A DNA stretch of 30,192 nucleotides from a virus: IMG/VR virus record IMGVR_UViG_3300001827_000016, positions 1 through 30,192 of that record. One strand, given 5' to 3'. The notes beneath the pieces were generated by a model. The model did no database searches, had not been told where the DNA came from, and saw only the letters and a list, made by a program, of their open reading frames with translations. Positions 20,125 to 25,503 of this stretch are shown in pieces; the stretch's first letter is position 1, and each line of letters opens with the position of its first letter. A program made the position numbers and the translations under genes.

Positions 20125-20394
20125 TTAAGCTCTCCTATTTACTTTGCGGGCTGTTCGCGTCCTCTTGAATGACCTGTTAGCTGTTCTGCTTACGGCTTTA
20201 AGGTTACTACGGCGGTTATCTTTTGGATTGCCGTTCCTGTGCGCCACATCTTTTTTGTCACCCTTTTTTACTGCACCAGCTTTAACCATTCTTGCCCGTG
20301 CAGTGTTGCGGCTTGCCCTGTTTTTTTTCTGCTCTGTAGAGGAGTGATAATTTTTATACTCTCTCTTATAGTTTCTTTTAGCAGTATTTGCCAC
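20125..20394 (-). CDS. Basic HNH-like small protein
   Basis: An 89-residue protein. After a basic helix (TAKRNYKREYKNYHSSTEQK) comes KKDVAHRNGNPKDNRRSNLK, then AVSRTANRSFKRTRTARK. H-x-N-G-x-x-x-DNR-x-x-NL is the second half of the HNH nuclease core, but the first histidine-containing strand is missing or altered, so cleavage activity is doubtful. I recall similar short proteins in marine phages. Start is GTG at 20394 with AAGGGG ahead, overlapping the previous gene by 17 bases. A small HNH protein beside terminase-type functions might aid packaging; this is speculation. Confidence 0.65.
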   Translation of the reverse strand: MANTAKRNYKREYKNYHSSTEQKKNRASRNTARARMVKAGAVKKGDKKDVAHRNGNPKDNRRSNLKAVSRTANRSFKRTRTARKVNRRA

Positions 20395-20734
20395 GGGTCT
20401 TCCCCTTTGTGGCTATTCCGTCAATGGGGCGCTTGCGCTTTACCTTGCCCCCACCATACATCGGTGTAGCACCCTGCATACCAGTGGCCTTCATTCCGTC
20501 TTGAGGGGAGCGTTTGTTTTTTTGTTGGCTGGCAAGCATTCCAGCAATACCGCCCAATCCAGACTCGCCTAACTTGCTAAACGCATCTGCTATAGGACCC
20601 TTACCCTTCATAATAGAGTATGCTGGAGAAACAGTTTCAAGCAACTTTCCAATTTTTGCTTTTACTACGGGTTTTTTCTTTTTCATTTTATTGCCTTTCA
20701 TTTGGCTTTTCATGTTGGCTCTAGATATAGTCAT
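20378..20734 (-). CDS. Basic protein with conserved C-terminal tail
   Basis: A 118-residue protein. N-terminus ISRANMKSQMKGNKMKKKKP, a middle helix KIGKLLETVSPAYSIMKGKG and a Gly/Ala segment (GESGLGGIAGMLASQQ), then GGGKVKRKRPIDGIATKGKT and the end RGKYC. The tail ATKGK-x-x-G near a terminal Cys recalls the end of the LysM protein at 16786. The ATG overlaps the preceding stop (ATGA). Small, basic and next to other such proteins; virion-internal role is inferred. Confidence 0.65.
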   Translation of the reverse strand: MTISRANMKSQMKGNKMKKKKPVVKAKIGKLLETVSPAYSIMKGKGPIADAFSKLGESGLGGIAGMLASQQKNKRSPQDGMKATGMQGATPMYGGGKVKRKRPIDGIATKGKTRGKYC

Positions 20735-20931
20735 TTAATCCAGCCAATAAACATATGGGATACAGAGCCTAAAACGCCCCCAACCCCAAGCATAACCCAA
20801 AAAGCACCCTTCCAGCGGTTGGCCTGAGCTTTAAGTTCAGACACCTCTTTATGCACATGCCGGACTTCATCCTGCACTTGCGCCAGACGCTCTTCTAAGC
20901 GAGCAAGTGTTACTTCGACAGGCTCGCTCAT
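20731..20931 (-). CDS. Coiled-coil plus membrane-helix protein (XhlA-like)
   Basis: A 66-residue protein. Residues 5-40 form a heptad-rich charged helix (VTLARLEERLAQVQDEVRHV, HKEVSELKAQANRW); residues 43-62 are a membrane helix (AFWVMLGVGGVLGSVSHMFI). This layout matches the XhlA-type haemolysin family, which in Bacillus prophages accompanies holins. It overlaps both neighbours by four bases (ATGA). The position among head-linked genes rather than in the lysis cluster is odd; an anchored accessory function is also possible. Confidence 0.6.
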   Translation of the reverse strand: MSEPVEVTLARLEERLAQVQDEVRHVHKEVSELKAQANRWKGAFWVMLGVGGVLGSVSHMFIGWIK

Positions 20932-21278
20932 TTGCCATACTTCTTATGCTTTTGGGATTTAGGCGGGGACTTTTTAGAGCCACCCGGACCAGCCCAAAGT
21001 TTTTTGTCCGCCCAGTAGGCGGCGCTCATTTTGCCCTTAGCAATGTTTTTAGCATGGCGAGCTTTGAAGGATTTTCTTGCGGCTGGAGAATAGTTATGCC
21101 CCATTGATGAATCACCAAAGTGGATGAGCTTAACTTTTTCACCCTCTTTGGCAAGCACCATTCCCTTTTTGCCTGCGCGGTTCGATTTACGCGGTTTATT
21201 AAAACCAGCGAACTTCGTCCCTCTATACTCAATCCCGCCTCCGGGGAGTCGTTTCACACCGGGATATTTTGACGGCAT
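20928..21278 (-). CDS. Basic conserved protein with HFGD motif
   Basis: A 116-residue protein. N-terminus KYPGVKRLPGGGIEYRGTKF, then KVKLIHFGDSSMGHNYSPAA, RKSFKARHAKNIAKGKMSAA, YWADKKLWAGPGGSKKSPPK. The motif (K)-x-(I/V)-HFGD-x-x-M followed by ARKSF-x-ARH and YW-x-x-x-x-W is one I recall from many marine phages and cyanophages. The protein is strongly basic at both ends. A GGAGGGTG ribosome site precedes the ATG. Function unknown; HFGD/ARH histidines could bind metal, but no enzyme is established. Confidence 0.7.
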   Translation of the reverse strand: MPSKYPGVKRLPGGGIEYRGTKFAGFNKPRKSNRAGKKGMVLAKEGEKVKLIHFGDSSMGHNYSPAARKSFKARHAKNIAKGKMSAAYWADKKLWAGPGGSKKSPPKSQKHKKYGK

Positions 21279-21287
21279 TACACCCTC

Positions 21288-21563
21288 CTATTTATAAAAG
21301 AAGGTCGCGCTTGTTATGCTTGTGTATGTCGCATGAATATCTGTTTCAAACAAAACACCCTCATCAGGAATTGTAATATCGCCTGTTGAGTTTGCGTGAA
21401 AATCAAGCGTCATAATGGTTGTGCCTGAAGCGCCACCGTCCCGCAGAACAATGCTACCAGTGCTACCGCCTGAATGATAATGGATTGCACACAAACGGCG
21501 CCTGCCACTAACAACTGTCCCAGTGGCAGTCACATAGCTTACATTAACATCAGCTCCTGACAT
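21288..21563 (-). CDS. Small beta-rich structural protein
   Basis: A 91-residue protein starting SGADVNVSYVTATGTVVSGR. Then RLCAIHYHSGGSTGSIVLRD, TTIMTLDFHANSTGDITIPD and the end TYTSITSATFFYK. It has the look of a jelly-roll or Ig-like fold. I recall near relatives as virion proteins of marine phages close to the capsid gene. AGGAGG precedes the ATG. Head decoration or neck component are both possible. Confidence 0.65.
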   Translation of the reverse strand: MSGADVNVSYVTATGTVVSGRRRLCAIHYHSGGSTGSIVLRDGGASGTTIMTLDFHANSTGDITIPDEGVLFETDIHATYTSITSATFFYK

Positions 21564-21575
21564 ATCAGCCTCCTA

Positions 21576-21803
21576 TTAAGCGGTTGCTGTTGCGCCAGAA
21601 TCTACACGAATCCAGTTAGAGCCGTCAGAAAACACAAGGTTGCCTGTGCCGTTACCTGCTGTTTCAGAAGCCTTCAGGGCGTCAGAACAAAAGATAATGC
21701 GACCAGTATTGGAAGATGCTGTTGGAAGGTTGGCAAATGCGATGCCTGTAGAAGTGAAGCCATTGTTAGAAATAATTGGCCCCGAAAAGGTTGTATTAGC
21801 CAT
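21576..21803 (-). CDS. Small structural protein behind a hairpin leader
   Basis: A 75-residue protein (TTFSGPIISNNGFTSTGIAF, then LPTASSNTGRIIFCSDALKA, GTGNLVFSDGSNWIRVDSGA). The segment 'G-x-I-x-F-x-SD-x-x-K…G-x-G-x-L-V-F-SDG-x-(N/K)-W-I-R-V' is a short beta motif I associate with phage structural proteins. It is the first gene after the capsid terminator and has its own leader with a hairpin and AAGGAG before the ATG. Could be a head or tail surface protein. Confidence 0.65.
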   Translation of the reverse strand: MANTTFSGPIISNNGFTSTGIAFANLPTASSNTGRIIFCSDALKASETAGNGTGNLVFSDGSNWIRVDSGATATA

Positions 21804-21829
21804 GAGGAACTCCTTGTCTTGGCTAGTGT

Positions 21830-21848
21830 CAGCCGCCCCATGCGGCTG
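21830..21848 (-). other. Hairpin in the leader of the 75-residue structural gene
   Basis: Perfect 7-bp stem CAGCCGC / GCGGCTG with a 5-base loop. It lies between the capsid terminator and the AAGGAG ribosome site. No T tract follows, so it is not a terminator; it could stabilise the processed 5' end of the downstream transcript or tune translation. Confidence 0.6.
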
Positions 21849-21863
21849 TCAAGGTTCCTGTAC

Positions 21864-21869
21864 ATTATA
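21864..21869 (-). promoter_or_regulatory. Possible -10 box after the capsid terminator
   Basis: Minus strand TATAAT, an exact consensus -10, directly after the terminator T tract. The expected -35 position falls in the terminator stem and reads TTCCGG, a poor match. A weak promoter restarting transcription is possible; evidence is the -10 box alone. Confidence 0.25.
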
Positions 21870-21870
21870 C

Positions 21871-21899
21871 AAAAAGAAAGGGCGCCCCGGAAGACGCCC
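21871..21899 (-). terminator. Rho-independent terminator after the major capsid gene
   Basis: On the minus strand, stem GGGCGTC / GGCGCCC (seven pairs, one G-T) with loop TTCCGG, followed by TTTCTTTTT. It starts about 30 bases after the capsid stop codon. Such a terminator would let the capsid message be produced in excess over distal genes. Confidence 0.85.
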
Positions 21900-21910
21900 A
21901 ATCTAAAAGT

Positions 21911-21926
21911 TTGTACCACAGTACAA
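21911..21926. promoter_or_regulatory. GTAC palindrome-type element, copy 3 (perfect)
   Basis: TTGTAC-CACA-GTACAA on the plus strand: a perfect 6-bp inverted repeat with a 4-base spacer, ending right at the capsid stop codon and before the terminator. Same pattern as 357-370 and 14504-14517. Confidence 0.45.
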
Positions 21927-22832
21927 TTAGGCTCCGGGAGAGCCGTAGATGCCCAGTGGGTCTGAAACGCCGAAGCTGTAACGCTCACGAGCTTTGTAGC
22001 GAACATTGCCTGTGTCGAAGTCGCCATCCATAGATGTAGACATCGCTGTACGGACAAAGTGCTTCATGCCGTTTGGAACATCGGTGGTCAGGAAGAATGC
22101 ATCGTTGTCAGTCAAGTAGTGATTGACGCGATACCCCTGAGCGATTGAACCGTTTGAACGCAGAGCGTTGATGTCGTTGTCGGCTGTGCCAACACGCAAA
22201 TCTGTCTGAAGCAGACGAGTTGCAACGAACATCAGTGCTGGTGGAACGATTAGCTTCTGTGGGCGAGCCGCAATCAACAGGCCACGCTCGTCAACGAATG
22301 CGGCAATATTGATAACTGCATCTTCCAATGAAGTTTCGTTCAGGTCAGCGTTAACTGCTGGACGGTTGGCGTTATTACCACCCTGAACAGTTGGGTGTGC
22401 AGTGTTGAACAGAGTCACACCGTCACCTGACTGGAAAGTGGTGAAGCCATTGTTTAACAGAGAAGCGGCCTTAACTTGCTTGGTGTACGCCATAGCGCGA
22501 GCCAGAGCCTTGGTATAACGAGCAGACAGTGCGTCATACAGGTTATCTTCCATTGCTTCTTCAGTTACAGAGAAGCCCATTGCCACAGTTTCGTGGTTGT
22601 AACGGGCGGTGAAGGACTCCTGCGCGTTGTCGTAGGAAATCGCTGAACCTTCCGGCTTTACCGGAGCGGCTCCAAAACCACTCAATTTCACTTCTTCTTC
22701 AAAGCTACGTTCTGAGGTTTCGGTTTCGTAGATTTCTGAATGTTCGTTTTCGTACTTTTCGTACTCCATACCGAACAATGCATTAAGACCCGGTAACAGT
22801 TCCTTCAGGAGTTGTGCGCGTGAAATAGCCAT
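21927..22832 (-). CDS. Major capsid protein
   Basis: A 301-residue protein. N-terminus ISRAQLLKELLPGLNALFGM and then the acidic segment YEKYENEHSEIYETETSERS, followed by the core with YDNAQESFTARYNHETVAMG, NRPAVNADLNETSLEDAVIN, ERGLLIAARPQKLIVPPALM and the end YSFGVSDPLGIYGSPGA. The helical E-loop-like start and the 'LLIAARPQKLIVPP' P-domain strand agree with HK97-fold capsid proteins of the Mu gpT-like family. Size is usual for such shells. It follows scaffold and head genes, has AAGGAG before the ATG, and a terminator after the stop, consistent with high expression. Confidence 0.85.
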   Translation of the reverse strand: MAISRAQLLKELLPGLNALFGMEYEKYENEHSEIYETETSERSFEEEVKLSGFGAAPVKPEGSAISYDNAQESFTARYNHETVAMGFSVTEEAMEDNLYDALSARYTKALARAMAYTKQVKAASLLNNGFTTFQSGDGVTLFNTAHPTVQGGNNANRPAVNADLNETSLEDAVINIAAFVDERGLLIAARPQKLIVPPALMFVATRLLQTDLRVGTADNDINALRSNGSIAQGYRVNHYLTDNDAFFLTTDVPNGMKHFVRTAMSTSMDGDFDTGNVRYKARERYSFGVSDPLGIYGSPGA

Positions 22833-22845
22833 TATCTACACTCCT

Positions 22846-23448
22846 TTACGCAGAACCAGTGGTTGATGTGTGCTGGTGGTAGTTAAACTTACACACCAGA
22901 ATTGGGTAAGCAGTGCCTTTTTCATCACCTTCATGACCACCAAGATAGTCAATCACACGGATTGGGTTCTGTGGGTCAGTGTCAAGCTCAGAGATGTCCA
23001 AAGCAACACGGCTAATCTTCAGTGAAGTATTAGGCGCTGTTTGAACGAGCAAGCAGTTCTTACCGTAGATGTCGTCCACATTAGCGGGAGCATCATCTGC
23101 CTGAATGGTAAACAATACATTCGGGTCATCTACAACGAATGCCATTGCATCAGATGCAACGGTTGACGCAGGCCAAAGCTGTGAAAACACCTTTTGTCCT
23201 GAGTTAGGGTCAGTGTATGAACAACCCATAAAGATACCTACCATATCAATTTCGGTTGTGTCATCACCTGTGCCGGACTGCTTTTCAATCGTGGTCGCGG
23301 TGCCACCATCTACCAAATGCACAATATCGCCCATTGCGATGTTTGTGTTGTATGCAGATGCGATTGGATACTGGCGGAAAACTTCCAGAGAACCAGAGTC
23401 CAGACGACCGATTGGGCGCAGACCGAAAGGAGCGGCTGTTGAAGACAT
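22846..23448 (-). CDS. Head protein beside the capsid gene (decoration-like)
   Basis: A 200-residue protein. Opening APFGLRPIGRLDSGSLEVFR followed by QYPIASAYNTNIAMGDIVHL, then IFMGCSYTDPNSGQKVFSQL, a loop with SDAMAFVVDDPNVLFTIQAD and the end PILVCKFNYHQHTSTTGSA. It is beta-rich, without signal or membrane segment. Proteins of this opening type ('APFGLRPI-x-x-L-x-G') lie next to capsid genes in marine phages and I take them to be head decoration or minor capsid proteins. AAGGAAGG precedes the start. Confidence 0.65.
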   Translation of the reverse strand: MSSTAAPFGLRPIGRLDSGSLEVFRQYPIASAYNTNIAMGDIVHLVDGGTATTIEKQSGTGDDTTEIDMVGIFMGCSYTDPNSGQKVFSQLWPASTVASDAMAFVVDDPNVLFTIQADDAPANVDDIYGKNCLLVQTAPNTSLKISRVALDISELDTDPQNPIRVIDYLGGHEGDEKGTAYPILVCKFNYHQHTSTTGSA

Positions 23449-23486
23449 TTGCTAATTCCTTCCTTCTATCTAGCCATTAACATAAC

Positions 23487-23514
23487 GGTAAGCGCCTAGT
23501 TTAGGTCACTTACC
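23487..23514 (-). other. Interrupted hairpin over a stop codon
   Basis: Minus strand GGTAAG-TGA-CCTA-AAC-TAGG-CG-CTTACC: a 6-bp outer stem and 4-bp inner stem around a 3-base loop. It contains the TGA of the gene at 23506-23949. No T tract follows. May protect or separate the message for the two head genes downstream. Confidence 0.5.
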
Positions 23515-23949
23515 AAACGAAGTTTTCGTAGACCGTTCTGGTTGCAAAACAGGCATACGAGGGTCTGATTGACGTAGATAATTATTATCCACTGATTCAA
23601 TCTGTTGTGCGTTCATCTCATCGTGAGCATCACGGCGAGATTCCACATATTCGGTTGAGTTCTCGCAGAGTAGCAAGCCTCCAACCTCAACATTACCTTC
23701 AAATCGAGAGTCGATATCAGGCAACACTTGTAATTCAGGATGGTCTTCTGCCTTTACAGGGGTCCAACCCTCACGAAATTTAGACGACACATTGGTGTTA
23801 TCTGCGTTACCCAAAGTAGATGTGCGGACCCAGCGGTATTCAACACCATCGCGGGGTTCGGGGGTAGGCAACATGGTCGGTCTTGACCAGCTTTTCTTAC
23901 GAGCTGTGGTTTCACGAGACTCATTAGAGCGTGGGGTTCTGTTAGACAT
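23506..23949 (-). CDS. Conserved head-region protein of unknown function
   Basis: A 147-residue polar, charged protein. The centre EYRWVRTSTLGNADNTNVSS, KFREGWTPVKAEDHPELQVL is distinctive and I recall it from marine phage head gene clusters; the N-terminus is basic (SNESRETTARKKSWSRPTML) and the C-terminus reads SDPRMPVLQPERSTKTSFGK. It lies between scaffold and decoration-like genes; a very strong GAAGGAGG inside the scaffold's last codons serves its ATG (TAATG overlap). Possibly a minor head or scaffold-associated protein. Confidence 0.65.
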   Translation of the reverse strand: MSNRTPRSNESRETTARKKSWSRPTMLPTPEPRDGVEYRWVRTSTLGNADNTNVSSKFREGWTPVKAEDHPELQVLPDIDSRFEGNVEVGGLLLCENSTEYVESRRDAHDEMNAQQIESVDNNYLRQSDPRMPVLQPERSTKTSFGK

Positions 23950-24869
23950 TAAGATACCTCCTTCAAGAGTTGCGCCGCATATTGTTCTGCCGTAAGGCCA
24001 AGGCGCTTGGCGAGAGCGACTTGTGTTGAGGTTAATTGCACTCTGCGTGGTTTTTTTGCACTCCGACTTGCGGGGGCAACCACGGAACCAGCTTGGCGAA
24101 CAGGTGCATCCTCAATAGTCTGCCCACCAAACTTGTCTGGGAACCGTTGACGCATAGAAGCGTCTATACGGCTATAATACTCATCTGCCTCTGTTTGGGG
24201 GTTAAGTCCCTGTTTTACCAGATTCTCATGCACCCCAAAGGCGTAACCTGTCATTTCTGAGTCTTCGCCAAACCATGTGTTTTCTGAAGCCCATTGCTTT
24301 GTTCTTGCGTCAGGCTCTGCAACTTTTGGCGCGGCAGTCGGAACTTCAAATTTCTGTTCTTCCTGCTTTTTGGGCCTATAAGACTCAACCCTAAATCTTT
24401 CATTTTGAAGAGTGGACAGTTTTTCCTGTGCCTCTAAGAGTTTATCAGGGTCGCCAGTTTCGTAGGCCTCTTTATAATCTCTTTTAGCTTGCTCTAACTG
24501 CGCGTCAACGCGAGTCTTTGCTTGCTCTACCAGAACGCCTTCACCTTCTTCTAAAGTTTTGCGTAACTTCTGGTTCTCTTCATATATTTTTTGGGCATAT
24601 TTAACCGCTTCATCTTGAAGCCTTGAGGCCTCTTCTTTGCGGCGGCGTTCTTCATGATACTCAAACTTCAGTTGCTTAATGCGCTTTTGCACATTCTCAC
24701 TGTAATTTGCAATCTCATCATCCTCTGGAATCTGAGCTTCTGTATCTTCTGCACGGCGCGGCTTGTCGCGGTCTTCTTCCGGGGTATCATCTACGATATC
24801 AACTTCAAATTCGTTGGTATCAATTTCTACCTCGGCGCCCTCTTCTAATTTTTCAGCTGTATTATTCAT
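23949..24869 (-). CDS. Capsid scaffold protein
   Basis: A 306-residue, highly charged protein. The N-terminus is acidic (EVEIDTNEFEVDIVDDTPEE), the centre is a long helical region (QKRIKQLKFEYHEERRRKEE, KYAQKIYEENQKLRKTLEEG) likely coiled coil to about residue 160, and the C-terminus has a basic patch (SRSAKKPRRVQLTSTQVALA) followed by RLGLTAEQYAAQLLKEV. Acidic start, coiled-coil middle and basic capsid-binding end are usual for scaffolds. It lies between the GroES-like gene and the head proteins, as expected. Its ATG overlaps the GroES-like stop (ATGA). Confidence 0.8.
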   Translation of the reverse strand: MNNTAEKLEEGAEVEIDTNEFEVDIVDDTPEEDRDKPRRAEDTEAQIPEDDEIANYSENVQKRIKQLKFEYHEERRRKEEASRLQDEAVKYAQKIYEENQKLRKTLEEGEGVLVEQAKTRVDAQLEQAKRDYKEAYETGDPDKLLEAQEKLSTLQNERFRVESYRPKKQEEQKFEVPTAAPKVAEPDARTKQWASENTWFGEDSEMTGYAFGVHENLVKQGLNPQTEADEYYSRIDASMRQRFPDKFGGQTIEDAPVRQAGSVVAPASRSAKKPRRVQLTSTQVALAKRLGLTAEQYAAQLLKEVS

Positions 24870-25234
24870 GCTCTTGTATATCCCCTTGGGTCATCGACAA
24901 CTGCTTCCACAGTGTCATCGTTGATAAGACGAAACTCCTGTTTTTCAATCTTAAACCTTGTGCCGGAATAAGAACGAAAAATCACAAAGTCACCTTCTTT
25001 ACAATACGGCCCGCTCGGAAATTTATCGCCGTCTTTGTATGCATCAGGCCCAGCCTTAACAACAAATCCGATTACCGATGCGGTCTGTTCCGCTTGTTTC
25101 AAAGCATCTGGCATATAAATGCCGGAATCTGTCTTCTCTTTAACCTCAAGTGGTTTTATCAAGAGTTTATACCCAGAAGGCTCTGGGATTTTGTTTGCAA
25201 CCGATTGGTTGACTTCTTTTTCAGCAGAATACAT
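24866..25234 (-). CDS. GroES-like co-chaperonin
   Basis: A 122-residue protein starting MYSAEKEVNQSVANKIPEPS. It shows the Cpn10 pattern: YKLLIKPLEVKEKTDSGIYM with P-D-A (mobile-loop region T-D-SGIYMP), SVIGFVVKAGPDAYKDG, KEGDFVIFRSYSGTRFKIEK, then EFRLINDDTVEAVV. GroES acts with host GroEL in folding; phage versions such as T4 gp31 help capsid folding. It precedes scaffold and capsid genes, matching that use. Start chosen at 25234 because AAGGAAAACAG precedes it; an in-frame start at 25315 gives an unusual N-terminus. No groEL is in the window. Confidence 0.8.
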   Translation of the reverse strand: MYSAEKEVNQSVANKIPEPSGYKLLIKPLEVKEKTDSGIYMPDALKQAEQTASVIGFVVKAGPDAYKDGDKFPSGPYCKEGDFVIFRSYSGTRFKIEKQEFRLINDDTVEAVVDDPRGYTRA

Positions 25235-25335
25235 CTGTTTTCCTTGCAGTGATTTAGGTTCACAGTACCTTGCAGGGTTGCCCCTGAAAGTCTCCACAAA
25301 AACAATATATCGCATATAAGGCGACTACGGAAGCC

Positions 25336-25503
25336 CTACGCCTCTTCTAAACGTTTTTCCAAATCAAGTATGTCGCGCTCTACTAAAGCCAATGCCTCAA
25401 CTTTCCCAACAAGACGCACATATTCTTCATGATTTTGGCAACCCCCGCCAGCCATGTGGTCGGCGATATCATTCATATATGCTCGTATTTTATCCCTTAT
25501 CAC
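25336..25503 (-). CDS. Small 55-residue protein between portal and co-chaperonin
   Basis: A short gene missed by length cut-offs. From GTG at 25503, overlapping the portal end by 14 bases, it reads (V)IRDKIRAYMNDIADHMAGG, then GCQNHEEYVRLVGKVEALAL and VERDILDLEKRLEEA before TAG. It is a helical, charged protein with heptad-like hydrophobic spacing. I recall the ADH-(M/L)-AGGGC…EY-x-RLVG-x-(V/I)-E-(A/G)-LAL-x-ER motif from small proteins next to portal genes in marine phages. An internal ATG at 25476 is an alternative start. Function unknown. Confidence 0.65.
   Translation of the reverse strand: MIRDKIRAYMNDIADHMAGGGCQNHEEYVRLVGKVEALALVERDILDLEKRLEEA

Noticed and set aside
20125-20394. Active HNH endonuclease
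   Set aside because: Only the second half of the core motif is visible; the first His-containing strand and zinc cysteines are absent from this chain.
21674-22057. Minus-strand frame across the capsid terminator (127 codons)
   Set aside because: Crosses the capsid C-terminus, the terminator and the start of the next gene; inconsistent with both well-supported neighbours.
24707-25252. Plus-strand open frame of 181 codons
   Set aside because: It runs antisense through the scaffold and GroES-like genes, has biased, Cys/Leu/Phe/Ile-rich composition typical of antisense frames, and no ribosome site or family resemblance.
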